Assembly: GCA_002869585.1 (NCBI GenBank)
Contig: PKUO01000063.1
Coordinates: 1 to 32,465, forward strand
Origin: Sedimenticola sp.
GTDB lineage: Bacteria > Pseudomonadota > Gammaproteobacteria > Chromatiales > Chromatiaceae
DNA: 32,465 nucleotides
Direction: 5' to 3'
Shown: positions 8,763-19,120 of the stretch, one piece after another
Layout: every line of letters starts with the position of its first letter
Numbering within the stretch: the stretch's first letter is position 1
The notes under the pieces: model-generated
What the model was told of the DNA's origin: nothing
The model's database searches: none
Seen by the model: only the letters and a program-made list of their open reading frames with translations
Program-made: the position numbers and the translations under genes

Positions 8763-9638
8763 ATGTTTCAGGGCAGCATGGTGGCGCTGGTAACCCCGAT
8801 GCGGGAGGACGGCAGTGTTGACAATAACAGCCTGCATCAGCTTATTGAGTGGCATATTGAGCAGGGTACCGATGCAATAGTCGCTGTGGGCACCACCGGT
8901 GAATCGGCTACTTTGGACACACCAGAGCACTGCGGTGTGATTCGACAGACGGTCGAGTTCACCCAGGGGCGTATCCCGGTGATTGCCGGTACTGGCGCCA
9001 ATTCGACCACAGAGGCCATCGAACTGACCGAGTGCGCGAAGGCCGCCGGGGCTGATGCCTGCCTGCTGGTCACGCCCTATTACAACAAGCCAACCCAGGA
9101 GGGGCTCTATCTCCACCACAAGGCGATTGCCGAAGCCGTGGATATCCCGCAACTGCTCTATAATGTCCCGGGTCGCACCGCCTGCGACATGCTGCCCGAA
9201 ACAGTCGGCCGGTTATCCAGGGTGCCCAATATCGTCGGCATAAAGGAAGCCACCGCTGATATGGGACGGGTCAAGGTGATCAGGGAACTTTGCGGGGATG
9301 ATTTCGATATCTACAGCGGCGACGATGCCACGGCGTGTGACCTGGTATTGCTGGGCGGTCAGGGAGTGATCTCGGTGACGGCCAACGTGGCGCCCAAGGC
9401 GATGCATGATATGGTGGCGGCCGCCCTTGCGGGGGATGCCGAACGCGCCAGGGCGATAGATGCGACCATTGCCGATCTCCATCGTGATCTCTTTTTAGAG
9501 GCCAATCCGATTCCGGTAAAGTGGGCGCTGGCCGAAATGGGCCGGATACCCAAGGGTATTCGTCTGCCCATGACCTGGTTTTCTCAGGCCTTGCAGGACA
9601 AATTAAGAAAAACGATGATCAAAGCCGGTATCCTTTAA
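8763..9638 (+). CDS. dapA: 4-hydroxy-tetrahydrodipicolinate synthase
   Basis: Condenses pyruvate with aspartate semialdehyde in the lysine/diaminopimelate pathway. The 291-residue protein has all the active-site residues at E. coli numbering: Thr44-Thr45 (AVGTTGES), Tyr107 (VTPYYNKP), Tyr133 and Arg138 (YNVPGRT), and Schiff-base Lys161 (GIKEAT). GGAG at 8752-8755 lies 7 nt before ATG 8763. The 250 bases between it and the divergent cyclase gene should carry its promoter, but I see no strong -35/-10 pair there. bamC follows with a 54-base gap, the standard gammaproteobacterial order. Confidence 0.97.
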   Translation: MFQGSMVALVTPMREDGSVDNNSLHQLIEWHIEQGTDAIVAVGTTGESATLDTPEHCGVIRQTVEFTQGRIPVIAGTGANSTTEAIELTECAKAAGADACLLVTPYYNKPTQEGLYLHHKAIAEAVDIPQLLYNVPGRTACDMLPETVGRLSRVPNIVGIKEATADMGRVKVIRELCGDDFDIYSGDDATACDLVLLGGQGVISVTANVAPKAMHDMVAAALAGDAERARAIDATIADLHRDLFLEANPIPVKWALAEMGRIPKGIRLPMTWFSQALQDKLRKTMIKAGIL

Positions 9639-9692
9639 TCGGTATCAGATCTAGGGCCGGATGTTCGGCATGGAAAATTACAGGTTCAATCA

Positions 9693-10853
9693 ATGTCAGT
9701 GATAAATACCAAGTTTCTCAGCAGCGCACTTATGCTCTCGGCCCTCGTCGGTTGTAGTGCACTGCCCAGTGTTGATGATGTATTGCCGGACAAGAAGGCA
9801 GAGTACAAACGCTCCAAACAGGCGGAGAAGAATCTGGAAATTCCCCCGGACCTGACCAAGAGCTCGATCAACGACGAACTGGTTATCCCCAATGCGCCGA
9901 ATGCCAGCAGTGCGACCCTGTCCGGGGTGATGGAGCAGGAGCGGGTGCAGGGCCGCAGCGTAAAGCGTGCATCGGTTCTGCCCGCGGTGAAGAATATCGA
10001 GGTCAAGCGCGACGGCGATCAGCGCTGGCTGGTGATCAAGGCCGATCCTGAGGATGTCTGGTACAAGGTGCTGGAGTTCTGGCAGGAGAACGGCATTCTG
10101 CTCATCGAACAGGATCCCACCGTCGGGATTATGATGACCGACTGGATGGAGAACCGTGCCGACATCAAGACCGATTTCATCACCGACCGGGTTCGCCGGG
10201 TGTTCGACGGACTCTACTCATCCTCGGTTCAGGACCAGTACCGGGTGCGCGTCGAGCCGGGTGCAGAGCCGGGAACCACCGAACTTTACCTGACTCATCG
10301 CGGTATGCAGGAGAAGATCATCCAGGCCTCAAGTGTGGATGTAGAGCGTACGGTCTGGAATCCACGACCTACTGATCATGACCTTGAAGCCGAAATGCTG
10401 CGCCGCCTGATGGTGTATATCGGCGTTTCCGATCAGGTGGCAGGGGCCAATCTGGCTGCCCAGGGCGGCGAGAAGAAGCCTCGTTCACAGCTGAACCGTA
10501 TCCGTGACGAGATCTCCCTGAATATCGCCGAAGAGTTTGATCGTGCCTGGCGTCTGACAGGCGTCGCCCTGGACCGGGTGGGTTTCGCCGTGGAAGACCG
10601 CGATCGGGCGAAGGGTATCTATTTCGTCCGCTATAACGACCCGATGAAAGAGGCCGAGAAGCCGGGCTTTTTTGCCAAGCTAGCCTTCTGGCGTGATCGT
10701 GACGCCAACATCGACAAGGAGAACCAGTACCAGGTCAAGCTGGTTCCGGAGGGTCAGGAGACCCGTATCCTGGTGCTGAGCGAGAAAGGCGACAGGGATA
10801 ACTCTGAAACAGCCCAGCGTATCCTGACCCTGATTGACGAGCAGATTAAGTAG
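9693..10853 (+). CDS. bamC: Outer-membrane assembly lipoprotein BamC
   Basis: An accessory lipoprotein of the BAM complex, which folds beta-barrel proteins into the outer membrane. The 386-residue protein has a lipoprotein signal peptide ending in LSALVGC, giving lipidated Cys21. A BamC-type N-terminal region follows (VLPDKKAEYKRSKQAEKNLE, IPPDLTKSS), and the rest forms the two helix-grip domains, with conserved DRVGFAVEDRDRAKGIYFVRY. It lies between dapA and the MBL hydrolase, probably in one operon. It ends in TAG, another genuine amber stop. Confidence 0.93.
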   Translation: MSVINTKFLSSALMLSALVGCSALPSVDDVLPDKKAEYKRSKQAEKNLEIPPDLTKSSINDELVIPNAPNASSATLSGVMEQERVQGRSVKRASVLPAVKNIEVKRDGDQRWLVIKADPEDVWYKVLEFWQENGILLIEQDPTVGIMMTDWMENRADIKTDFITDRVRRVFDGLYSSSVQDQYRVRVEPGAEPGTTELYLTHRGMQEKIIQASSVDVERTVWNPRPTDHDLEAEMLRRLMVYIGVSDQVAGANLAAQGGEKKPRSQLNRIRDEISLNIAEEFDRAWRLTGVALDRVGFAVEDRDRAKGIYFVRYNDPMKEAEKPGFFAKLAFWRDRDANIDKENQYQVKLVPEGQETRILVLSEKGDRDNSETAQRILTLIDEQIK

Positions 10854-10860
10854 GGTTTGA

Positions 10861-11622
10861 GTGCGCTTTGCCTCTCTTGGCAGCGGCAGTCGGGGCAACG
10901 CCACTCTGATCGAGGTGGGGCAGACCCGGTTGCTGCTGGACAATGGATTTGCCGCCCGGGAGACGGAACTCCGGCTGGCCGCCCTGGAGGTGGAGCCGGA
11001 CAGCATAGATGCGATACTGGTCACCCATGAGCACCAGGACCACATCCGCGGGGTAGGCGCTTTTTCCCGCCGCTATCGGTTACCCGTCTACATGACCCAC
11101 GGCACCCACCGTCAGAACCGTTGCGGCGAACTCGCTGATCTGCATCTGATCCACGGGCACCAGCCCGCTTTCAGTATCGGTGATTTCGAAGTCCAACCCT
11201 TTACTGTCCCCCATGACGCCAGCGAACCGGTGCAGTACCTGTTCAGGTCCGCCAAGGCGGCGCTCGGGATACTGACCGATACCGGCATGGCGACCCCGCA
11301 CATCATGCAGGTGCTATCCGCCAGCGATGCGCTGTTTCTCGAATGCAATCACGATCTGCAGATGCTGGCCAGCGGTCCCTACCCGCCGGCACTGCAACGC
11401 CGCGTCGGCGGTCTGCACGGTCATTTGAGTAATGATCAGGCAGCCGAGATCCTTGGTAATCTGGATCATGCCCGCTTGCGGCATATCGTGGTTGCGCATC
11501 TGAGTGAAAAGAACAACTCCCCGGAGCGGGCGAAACAGACCCTGCTGGATGCAGTGCCGGGCATTGAAGACCGTCTGGCATTCACCTGTCAGGACAGAGT
11601 CTGTGGTTGGTTTGAACTCTGA
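10861..11622 (+). CDS. Metallo-beta-lactamase-fold hydrolase (YycJ/WalJ-like)
   Basis: A 253-residue MBL-fold protein. The N terminus MRFASLGSGSRGNATLIE and the metal motif THEHQDH (His56, His58, Asp60, His61) are intact, and a later His motif occurs in HGHLSN. This type resembles YycJ/WalJ-like hydrolases, which have been linked to nuclease or cell-wall-coordination roles in other bacteria; the substrate here is unknown. Translation starts at GTG 10861, only 7 bases after the bamC stop, so translation is probably coupled. The dapA-bamC-MBL order also occurs in pseudomonads, where purC follows; here the next gene is purL. Confidence 0.88.
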   Translation: MRFASLGSGSRGNATLIEVGQTRLLLDNGFAARETELRLAALEVEPDSIDAILVTHEHQDHIRGVGAFSRRYRLPVYMTHGTHRQNRCGELADLHLIHGHQPAFSIGDFEVQPFTVPHDASEPVQYLFRSAKAALGILTDTGMATPHIMQVLSASDALFLECNHDLQMLASGPYPPALQRRVGGLHGHLSNDQAAEILGNLDHARLRHIVVAHLSEKNNSPERAKQTLLDAVPGIEDRLAFTCQDRVCGWFEL

Positions 11623-11715
11623 GTCCCGTGAATAACGGGCCTGTTATCGTGCGAGGCCGCCCGGCTTCGAGTATCATATAAGTGTTAATTGTTTCTGCAT
11701 GATTTAAGGATAACA

Positions 11716-14700
11716 ATGCTCAGTCTTCGCGGTGCCCCGGCCCTTTCGGATTTTCGTTTAAAAAAACTAGAACAACGTTTGCAGGACGCGGTGGGCAGAG
11801 CCGTCAGCGTCTATGCGGAATTTATGCATTTTGCAGAACTGGAACAGTCTCTCGACTTTGATGAAGAGGCGATTCTGGAACGGTTGCTCAGGTATGGGCC
11901 GCGGCTTTCGGTGCATCAGCCTGAGGGCGAACTGGTGCTGGTGGTCCCCAGGCCGGGCACCATCTCTCCCTGGTCCACCAAGGCGACCGATATCGCGCAT
12001 AATTGCGGACTGAGCAAGGTGGCAAGGCTCGAGCGCGGGATTGCCTATTATCTGAGCACTGATTCCCTCCTGAGCGACAGTGAGAAGCAGGCCGCTATTA
12101 CTGTTTTACGTGACCGTATGACCGAGTCGGTCTATTCCGATATCAACGATGCAGAAACCCTGTTCCAACACGCCGAACCCAGGCCATTCAGCACGGTTGA
12201 CGTTGTGGGCGGCGGTCGTCCGGCCCTGGAGCGAGCCAATCTGGAGCTCGGACTGGCCCTGTCGGATGACGAGATCGACTATCTGGTGGAGAGTTTCCAG
12301 GCGCTGAAGCGCAACCCGACTGATGTCGAACTGATGATGTTTGCCCAGGCGAACTCCGAGCACTGTCGTCACAAGATCTTCAATGCCGACTGGATCATCG
12401 ATGGCAAACCCCAGGACAAGTCGCTGTTCAAGATGATCCGCAATACCACCGAACAGTCGCCGCAAAATGTCCTCTCGGCGTACAAGGATAACGCGGCGGT
12501 GATGACCGGTTTCGAGGGCGAGCGGTTTATCACCGATCCGACCGATCATGCCTATGGCTACAGCCGTGAGAATATCCACATCCTGATGAAGGTGGAGACG
12601 CATAATCATCCAACCGCGATTTCACCCAATCCCGGCGCGGCCACCGGCTCCGGTGGCGAAATCAGGGATGAGGGGGCGACCGGAAAGGGCGCCAAGCCCA
12701 AGGCCGGACTGACCGGTTTCTCGGTCTCCAATCTGCGTATTCCCGGTGCTGAGCAGCCTTGGGAAACTGACTATGGCAAACCGGGCCGAATTGTCTCTGC
12801 CCTGGATATCATGCTGGAGGGACCGATCGGAGGGGCCTCCTTCAACAACGAATTCGGACGCCCCAACCTATGCGGCTATTTCCGCACCTTCGAGGAACAG
12901 GTGCCCGGCCCCAAGGGGCTGGAGCTGCGTGGCTATCACAAGCCGATCATGCTCGCCGGGGGGTTGGGCAACATCCGTGAAGAGCACATCGAGAAACGGG
13001 AATTTCCCGCCGGCACGCCCCTGGTGGTACTCGGTGGCCCGGCGATGCTGATCGGCCTTGGCGGCGGTGCCGCCTCATCCATGGCCAGCGGCACCTCTGC
13101 CGAGGATCTCGACTTTGCCTCGGTACAGCGTTCCAATCCGGAAATGGAGCGGCGCTGTCAGGAGGTTATTGACCGTTGTTGGTCCAGGGGAGAGCAGAAT
13201 CCGATTCTGTTCATTCATGATGTCGGCGCTGGTGGCCTCTCCAATGCTTTGCCTGAGCTGGTTCATGATGCAGGCCGGGGCGGACGTTTTGAGTTGCGTG
13301 CCGTCCCCAACGATGAGCCCGGCATGTCGCCCATGGAGATCTGGTGTAACGAGGCCCAGGAGCGTTATGTGCTGGCCATCGACGCCGAACAGATGGAGCT
13401 GTTCCGGGCGATCTGTGAGCGGGAGCGTTGCCCCTATGCAGTGGTGGGTGAGGCAACCGATGACGAGCATCTATTGCTCGGCGATGGTCAGTTCGAGAAC
13501 AACCCGATCGATATGCCCATGCCACTGCTGTTTGGCAAGGCACCAAGGATGTTACGTGACGTAAAACACCAGACATTTCATAAACCTGAACTGGCGCTGG
13601 ACGGAGTCGATCTTCGGGAGGCGGCGCTGCGTGTACTGCGCTTGCCGACGGTGGCCAACAAGACATTTCTGATCTCTATCGGCGATCGTTCAATCACCGG
13701 ACAGGTGGCCCGGGATCAGATGGTCGGACCCTGGCAGGTGCCGGTAGCCGATCTGGCGGTCACTACCACCGACTATGTGGGATATACCGGTGAGGCCATG
13801 GCCCTGGGTGAACGCACACCGTTGGCGTTGCTGAACGCCCCGGCCTCTGGCCGGATGGCAGTGGGTGAGGTGATCACCAACATGGCTGCCTCTGCGATCA
13901 CAGCCATCAATGACATCAAACTCTCGGCCAACTGGATGGCGGCGGCGGGTCATTCCGGTGAGGATGCCGCTCTCTATGAAACGGTGAAGACGGTTGGCAT
14001 GGATCTTTGTCCGGCGCTGGGTATCGCGATTCCCGTGGGCAAGGACTCGATGTCGATGAAAACCGTCTGGCAACAGGACGGCAAGGACCGGGTCATGGCC
14101 TCCCCCCTCTCCCTGATTGTCACCGGCTTCGCACCGGTTGCCGATGTGCGCAAGACATTGACTCCAATGTTGCAGAAGGAGGCAGGGGATACGGATCTGC
14201 TGCTGATCGATCTGGGCAAGGGGGCGAATCGACTCGGTGCCTCGGCCCTGGCTCAGGTCTACAAACAGGTTGGACACCGTGGGCCGGACCTGGATGATCC
14301 GGATCAGCTGAAGCGCTTTTTTGCAACCATTCAGATGCTCAATCGTGACGGCCTGCTGTTGGCCTACCATGATCGTTCTGATGGTGGATTGTGGGCCACG
14401 CTGTGTGAAATGGTCTTTGCCGGCCGCACCGGGATCACGGTGCAGATCGATGATCTGGCGGATGACGATTTTGCTGCTCTGTTCAGCGAAGAGCTGGGCG
14501 CGGTGATCCAGGTCAGGCATACCGATACGGATGCGGTGCTGAAGATACTGCATGATGCTGGACTGGGCAGTCACAGTTTTGTTATCGGCACCTTGAACGA
14601 CCAGGACGAGGTGCTGATTCAGCGCGGCAGTCATGCCGTTCTGGACGCCAGCCGCGTCGAGCTGCAGCAGGCCTGGTCGGAAACCACGCGAGGGATGCAG

Positions 14701-15603
14701 GCCCTGCGCGATAATCCCGAATGTGCCGAAGAGGAGTTTGCGCGTATCGCCGATCGGGATGATCCGGGCATCAGCGTCGAGCTCTCGTTTGATCCCTCTG
14801 ACGATGTCGCCGCGCCCATGCTGGCAACCGGCGTTCGCCCGAAAATGGCCATCCTGCGTGAGCAGGGGGTGAATGGCCAGATAGAGATGGCGAATGCCTT
14901 TTTCCGCGCCGGTTTCGATTGTGTCGATGTGCATATGTCGGACGTCATCGAAGGCCGCGTCGATATGGCCGATTTCAAGGGTGTGGTCGCCTGTGGCGGC
15001 TTCTCCTACGGCGATGTGCTGGGCGCAGGGGAGGGCTGGGCCAAGTCGATTCTGTTCAATTCGCGCGCCCGGGATCAGTTTGAGACCTTCTTCCAGCGCC
15101 GCGATACCTTTGCGTTGGGTGTCTGCAACGGCTGCCAGATGTTCTCCAATCTGCACGAGCTGATTCCTGGTACAGAGCATTGGCCGCATTTCGTACGCAA
15201 TCGTTCCGAGCAGTTTGAGGCGCGTTTCGTGTCGGTCGAGATTCAGCCGACCAACTCGATTTTACTGCAGGATATGGCAGGCTCGCGCTTGCCGATCGCT
15301 GTGGCGCATGGCGAGGGCAGGGCCGAGTTCAGGAATTCTGCACATCTGCAAAATGCCGGGCCACAGGTCGTTATGCGCTATGTCGAGAACACGGGCGAAA
15401 CGGCAGTACGCTATCCCGCCAATCCCAACGGTTCGCCCCAGGGTATCACCGGGCTGACCAATGACGATGGCCGGGTGACGATCATGATGCCGCATCCGGA
15501 GCGCGTGGTGCGCAGTGTGCAGAACTCCTGGTACCCTCAGGAATGGGGAGAGGATGCTCCCTGGCTCAGGTTGTTCAGGAACGCCAGGGTCTGGGTCGGT
15601 TAA
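11716..15603 (+). CDS. purL: Phosphoribosylformylglycinamidine synthase, single-chain type
   Basis: Converts FGAR, ATP and glutamine to FGAM in purine synthesis. At 1,295 residues it is the large gammaproteobacterial form that fuses the PurS-like N terminus, two AIRS-type ATP-binding halves and a C-terminal glutaminase. The glutaminase triad is visible: Cys1137 (GVCNGCQMF), His1260 and Glu1262 (MMPHPERV). Motifs such as [10 protein letters not shown] and [13 protein letters not shown] in the first half are typical. ATG at 11716 is preceded by AAGGA (11706-11710); the open frame from 11689 is rejected because it lacks that signal. The upstream 93 bases contain a short CCCGT/ACGGG inverted repeat (11625-11639) but no clear PurR box. 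Confidence 0.98.
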   Translation: MLSLRGAPALSDFRLKKLEQRLQDAVGRAVSVYAEFMHFAELEQSLDFDEEAILERLLRYGPRLSVHQPEGELVLVVPRPGTISPWSTKATDIAHNCGLSKVARLERGIAYYLSTDSLLSDSEKQAAITVLRDRMTESVYSDINDAETLFQHAEPRPFSTVDVVGGGRPALERANLELGLALSDDEIDYLVESFQALKRNPTDVELMMFAQANSEHCRHKIFNADWIIDGKPQDKSLFKMIRNTTEQSPQNVLSAYKDNAAVMTGFEGERFITDPTDHAYGYSRENIHILMKVETHNHPTAISPNPGAATGSGGEIRDEGATGKGAKPKAGLTGFSVSNLRIPGAEQPWETDYGKPGRIVSALDIMLEGPIGGASFNNEFGRPNLCGYFRTFEEQVPGPKGLELRGYHKPIMLAGGLGNIREEHIEKREFPAGTPLVVLGGPAMLIGLGGGAASSMASGTSAEDLDFASVQRSNPEMERRCQEVIDRCWSRGEQNPILFIHDVGAGGLSNALPELVHDAGRGGRFELRAVPNDEPGMSPMEIWCNEAQERYVLAIDAEQMELFRAICERERCPYAVVGEATDDEHLLLGDGQFENNPIDMPMPLLFGKAPRMLRDVKHQTFHKPELALDGVDLREAALRVLRLPTVANKTFLISIGDRSITGQVARDQMVGPWQVPVADLAVTTTDYVGYTGEAMALGERTPLALLNAPASGRMAVGEVITNMAASAITAINDIKLSANWMAAAGHSGEDAALYETVKTVGMDLCPALGIAIPVGKDSMSMKTVWQQDGKDRVMASPLSLIVTGFAPVADVRKTLTPMLQKEAGDTDLLLIDLGKGANRLGASALAQVYKQVGHRGPDLDDPDQLKRFFATIQMLNRDGLLLAYHDRSDGGLWATLCEMVFAGRTGITVQIDDLADDDFAALFSEELGAVIQVRHTDTDAVLKILHDAGLGSHSFVIGTLNDQDEVLIQRGSHAVLDASRVELQQAWSETTRGMQALRDNPECAEEEFARIADRDDPGISVELSFDPSDDVAAPMLATGVRPKMAILREQGVNGQIEMANAFFRAGFDCVDVHMSDVIEGRVDMADFKGVVACGGFSYGDVLGAGEGWAKSILFNSRARDQFETFFQRRDTFALGVCNGCQMFSNLHELIPGTEHWPHFVRNRSEQFEARFVSVEIQPTNSILLQDMAGSRLPIAVAHGEGRAEFRNSAHLQNAGPQVVMRYVENTGETAVRYPANPNGSPQGITGLTNDDGRVTIMMPHPERVVRSVQNSWYPQEWGEDAPWLRLFRNARVWVG

Positions 15604-15694
15604 TCCTGCCTGACGGTTTTGATCATACACTGATGACGGATAGCGACCGGTGTATATGGCTGTGTATTTCTGCGCATGATGGTCTAGCCTTGAT

Positions 15695-16381
15695 ATGCCG
15701 CACTCTCTGATCAGTACAGCCTTCAAGGCAACCATGCCGGTGATGTTTGGTTATATCCCGTTAGGCATGGCCTTTGGCGTGTTATTCCAGGATCTGGGGT
15801 ATCCCTGGTACTTTGCACCGCTGATGGGGGTGATCGTTTTTGCCGGTGCTGCCCAGTTCATGGCCGTCGGTCTGCTCTCTGCTCAGGCGGGTCTGACCGA
15901 AGTTGCCATTTCAACCTTTCTGCTCAACTCCCGTCACATGTTTTTTGGCTTGTCCCTCCTCAAACGCTATACGGCCAGGGGTCTGAAAAAATTCTATCTG
16001 ATCTTTGTCCTGACAGACGAAACCTACTCGCTGATTACCAGTACCGATACACCGGCCGATGTGGATAGTGTCTCCTACTATATGGCAATCACCGCATTCA
16101 ACCAGATCTATTGGGTGATCGGCTGCGCCCTGGGGGCTGGATTGGGCGCCTGGTTGGTATTTGATACCAGCGGTATGGATTTCGCCCTGACGGCATTGTT
16201 TGTGGTTCTGGTGATCGAGCAGTGGAAAAAGGTCGGGGAACCCTGGCCATTTGTGCTGGCGTTGATCTCCGCAGTTCTGGCCCTTGTGTTGTTCAGGCAG
16301 CATATGCTGGTGACATCCATTGCGCTGTCGATGATTGTGCTCGCCTATCAGGCGTACCGGGCAGGGCTCCGGCATGAGTGA
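15695..16381 (+). CDS. azlC: AzlC-family branched-chain amino acid exporter subunit
   Basis: A 228-residue membrane protein with the AzlC pattern of several helices and the conserved motifs PLGMAFGVLF, FAGAAQFMAVGL and LNSRHMFFGLSL. AzlC and AzlD form a two-component branched-chain amino acid (and analogue) exporter. The stop codon overlaps the next gene by 8 bases, so the pair is translationally coupled. The start at 15695 lacks a strong ribosome binding site but matches the family N terminus (few residues before FKATMPVMFGY). The 91 bases separating it from purL hold no obvious terminator. Confidence 0.93.
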   Translation: MPHSLISTAFKATMPVMFGYIPLGMAFGVLFQDLGYPWYFAPLMGVIVFAGAAQFMAVGLLSAQAGLTEVAISTFLLNSRHMFFGLSLLKRYTARGLKKFYLIFVLTDETYSLITSTDTPADVDSVSYYMAITAFNQIYWVIGCALGAGLGAWLVFDTSGMDFALTALFVVLVIEQWKKVGEPWPFVLALISAVLALVLFRQHMLVTSIALSMIVLAYQAYRAGLRHE

Positions 16382-16706
16382 TCTGCACTACCTGTTGGCG
16401 GTGATTCTGGTCATGGCGCTGATGACCTTCCTGACCAGGGTGCTGCCCTTCGTCGCGTTCAGAAACAACAAGGACCACCATCTCCTGGATTATCTCGGCC
16501 GGTATATGCCACCGGTGATTATGACTATTCTGGTGGTTTACAGTCTGCAGGGGGTGGATATTTCAATACCACCCTATGGAGTTCGGGAGTTTATCGCGGT
16601 GCTACTCACCGCGCTGGTACACTGGTTATGGAGCAACGCGCTGCTGAGTATCTTTTCCGGTACAGCACTCTATGTGTTTCTGGTCCAGTCGGGTCTGTTG
16701 CTCTAA
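16374..16706 (+). CDS. azlD: AzlD-family branched-chain amino acid exporter subunit
   Basis: A 110-residue protein with about four hydrophobic helices and the AzlD signature TFLTRVLPFVAF and GRYMPPVIMTILVVYSL. It starts at ATG 16374 inside the end of azlC (8-base overlap) and is its obligate small partner. Its TAA stop (16704-16706) lies 3 bases from the stop of the convergent carboxypeptidase gene, leaving no room for a separate terminator. Confidence 0.93.
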   Translation: MSDLHYLLAVILVMALMTFLTRVLPFVAFRNNKDHHLLDYLGRYMPPVIMTILVVYSLQGVDISIPPYGVREFIAVLLTALVHWLWSNALLSIFSGTALYVFLVQSGLLL

Positions 16707-16709
16707 ATT

Positions 16710-18101
16710 TCAACGGCCGTTGAGTGAGGCCAGGGTTTCGAGCCGGGCCTGTTGAAGGGCCTGAGGGGCCTGCCTGGCCGGTTCGCTGTCCGCCACGTTT
16801 TCCGGGAAACGGATCAGGATCATGCCGCTGAATTTGTCGTTATTATAGACCTCGACGCGGAACAGTTCACCGTCTTCATCGATGGAAAATCTCTCCCGGA
16901 TACTCCCCTTGCGGATCTGTTGCCAGGCCTCGTTATCGACGCCCTGCTTGGTCCAGCCGATGACATTGACCCGGTAGTCATCGGTTTGTGGGTTGACCTG
17001 GAAGTTGTCCTGAACCTCAATCACACTGCCGACATGGACATCTCTCTCGACGCCATCGATCTCCATGGTGATGGTATCCAGACTGTGGTCATAATCAAAG
17101 AACTGGGGCTGCAGATAGGTCACTGAACGATTGCCGTAATTCACCTTGTAGCCCTTGCCTTTTCGGGTGACAGCGATCAATGGATTGCTTGGTTTGAACT
17201 CCAGTTCGGCATTTTTCTGGAGGGGTACATAGCCGATGTGAGAACGCGCCTTGGCGATGTCAAGCAGCAGCTTATTCTGGTAAAAGGCGATCTGAATGTT
17301 GTCGTCTATCGCCTGTTGCACCACCGCCGGCTCGAGCTCGAAACTGCGTTCAAATTCCACGCCCAGGGTCTCAAAATAGTGTTCCAGGGCATTCAGATGG
17401 TAGTAGGCGCGTTCAGAGGTTGACAGCGTCTTGCTGGCCTCCAGCCCGACTGCGGCCTTGCCGTTGTTGATGGCAAAGAAGGTGAGGGTTTTTGCCATCT
17501 CCGTATCACCGTCGCGGGTTTTGGTGTTCTTGACGTGATAGGTGTGTTCTTCATCCAGCAGTCGCTCATTGATTTTCGCAACGGTCTGGCGTGACAGCTC
17601 TCCGACATTCGGATAGCGTTCAACATCCAGGCTCTCCTGGTCGATGATGATGCTCTGTCCCCAGCGCAGCGGGCTGTGCAGCCAGTCGCTGTGCTCTTCC
17701 CGATAGAACCCACTGCCGTCATGCATGTTGAAGACAAAGTCCACATCCGGGTTTCTGATCAGTTCCTTGATACGCACCACCGCCTGAAAATCGGGGTCAT
17801 TCTCCAGGACATGGGCGAATTTTCGGTTCATGTCGCCGTTCACCCCGCGCGAACGCTCGATGATGCTCTCAAAGTTGAGATTGGGGACGACCCAGATATT
17901 ACCCTTGGTGACCCGGTAGTGAGTGACCAGCAGGGATGCCGCATGGAAACCGCCAGGTTCATCCCCCTGAATGCCCCCGACCACCAGAACCGTGGGCCCT
18001 TCAACATTCGACTCGAGTTTGTGAATGGTGAATTCCAGGCGCTCCTCGGCGGACGTGATTGAGGAGATGAGAATCAGCAGGGTAAATAGCAGTCTATGCA
18101 T
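16710..18101 (-). CDS. Csd4-like M14/M99 zinc carboxypeptidase, exported
   Basis: A 463-residue protein with a cleavable signal peptide (LLFTLLILISSITSA, cut near residue 18). It matches the DL-carboxypeptidase family represented by Helicobacter Csd4 and Campylobacter Pgp1, which trim peptidoglycan tripeptides to dipeptides and set helical cell shape. Visible zinc ligands are Gln45 and Glu48 (VGGIQGDEPGG) and His127 (NMHDGSGF); the catalytic Glu is at 221 (VGLEASKTL). Gln in place of the usual M14 His is the Csd4 hallmark, and these positions are each one less than the Csd4 numbers I recall. The C-terminal half (about 260-463) holds additional domains as in Csd4. It directly follows the M15 peptidase gene and should be co-expressed. 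Substrate specificity is inferred from the family. Confidence 0.88.
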   Translation of the reverse strand: MHRLLFTLLILISSITSAEERLEFTIHKLESNVEGPTVLVVGGIQGDEPGGFHAASLLVTHYRVTKGNIWVVPNLNFESIIERSRGVNGDMNRKFAHVLENDPDFQAVVRIKELIRNPDVDFVFNMHDGSGFYREEHSDWLHSPLRWGQSIIIDQESLDVERYPNVGELSRQTVAKINERLLDEEHTYHVKNTKTRDGDTEMAKTLTFFAINNGKAAVGLEASKTLSTSERAYYHLNALEHYFETLGVEFERSFELEPAVVQQAIDDNIQIAFYQNKLLLDIAKARSHIGYVPLQKNAELEFKPSNPLIAVTRKGKGYKVNYGNRSVTYLQPQFFDYDHSLDTITMEIDGVERDVHVGSVIEVQDNFQVNPQTDDYRVNVIGWTKQGVDNEAWQQIRKGSIRERFSIDEDGELFRVEVYNNDKFSGMILIRFPENVADSEPARQAPQALQQARLETLASLNGR

Positions 18102-18102
18102 G

Positions 18103-18918
18103 TCAGGTTACTTTTATGTGCCAGGGCTCAAAACGAACACCGAGGATGTTGTCCATAGGATAGCGGATATCGACATAACCGAGGTCGATCAGCCGCTTGA
18201 ATTCATCGGTTGTGGCGAAATCCTCGGTGAAATTCCTTTCGCCCCAGCCGACGATGCCAACATCAAAGTCGCCAATTCCGTGGAAGGAGTAGCCGGGTGG
18301 GGCCAGTGAGCGCGATGCCAGTGACAGGTTACCGTCAAAACGGGTCGCCTTGGAGACAAATAGCTGCATCTGTTTCACGATGCTGCGAATGCCTGAAGTG
18401 AGGGTGATGTTGTCGCCCAACTGCTTGCAGATTGTCTCATAGAGTTTTACCGGTTTACCTTCAAACAGATAATGCCCGGTTCCGGGTATTTTTACGACAG
18501 CGCGTTTATCGATTCGCTCGGTTATCTTTTCCACGGGTTTTTCACCGTAAAATCCATACTGAGATGCATCGGCATAGAACAGGGATTCCAGCAGATCGAG
18601 CTCACTGGCGGTAAAATCGCCAATCTGCGAATAGCGGCGTGAATAAAGGAGCATTTCATCGAAGCTGAGGACGTTGAAGTTCCCATAGCCCACGGTCCGT
18701 AGCACGTTGCCAAGGCGATTGTCGACACTGTGCAGCAGCGAGTTTGACTGCTGATTCGCCAGGACATCTCCCTCATGCTGCATGTCCGGGTGGCGTATTC
18801 GATACAGATAGTCCTTTATCGATTCAGCATCGGGCTTGTGTTGTATCGCATGGAGTTGAGGCACGCGAAGGGCTGCTGTACAGAGTGCCGCAGTCTGTAT
18901 AAATCTTCTGCGATTCAT
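18103..18918 (-). CDS. Tat-exported M15-family D-Ala-D-Ala carboxypeptidase-like peptidase
   Basis: A 271-residue protein that begins MNRRRFIQTAALCTAAL, a twin-arginine type signal. The catalytic domain has the M15 elements SGIRSIVKQMQLF, a His-Asp region (PPGYSFHGIGDFDVG: His213, Asp217/Asp219) and the final EPWHIKV (Glu264, His267). M15 enzymes are zinc peptidases that remove D-Ala from peptidoglycan stem peptides. The His-Asp spacing is slightly unlike the VanX/VanY consensus SxHxxGxAxD, so this is a divergent subgroup. It is immediately upstream of the Csd4-like gene. The product of such a D,D-carboxypeptidase feeds later stem-peptide trimming, so the two probably act on the same substrate in sequence. 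Confidence 0.85.
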   Translation of the reverse strand: MNRRRFIQTAALCTAALRVPQLHAIQHKPDAESIKDYLYRIRHPDMQHEGDVLANQQSNSLLHSVDNRLGNVLRTVGYGNFNVLSFDEMLLYSRRYSQIGDFTASELDLLESLFYADASQYGFYGEKPVEKITERIDKRAVVKIPGTGHYLFEGKPVKLYETICKQLGDNITLTSGIRSIVKQMQLFVSKATRFDGNLSLASRSLAPPGYSFHGIGDFDVGIVGWGERNFTEDFATTDEFKRLIDLGYVDIRYPMDNILGVRFEPWHIKVT

Positions 18919-19120
18919 CCTTCATCTAACTCACGAGTGGACAGATATCATTTTCGGAACATGGGTGTATAACCGGTTCCGGGTCTTCGAGTTTCAGAAT
19001 AATCCTGTACCCGTTGATAGATTTAATGATTTTTAGAGGAAAAAATCAATATTTTCAAGCAGATCATAGCATGATTGGAGGAATTGGCTAAGATTCCGGG
19101 GGGGCGGTGAATAACGGGGT

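Noticed and set aside
13690-15189. 499-residue open frame on the minus strand inside purL
   Set aside because: It is antisense to a fully conserved purL and has the His/Gln-rich composition of a shadow frame; the long open stretch is explained by GC-rich codon use.
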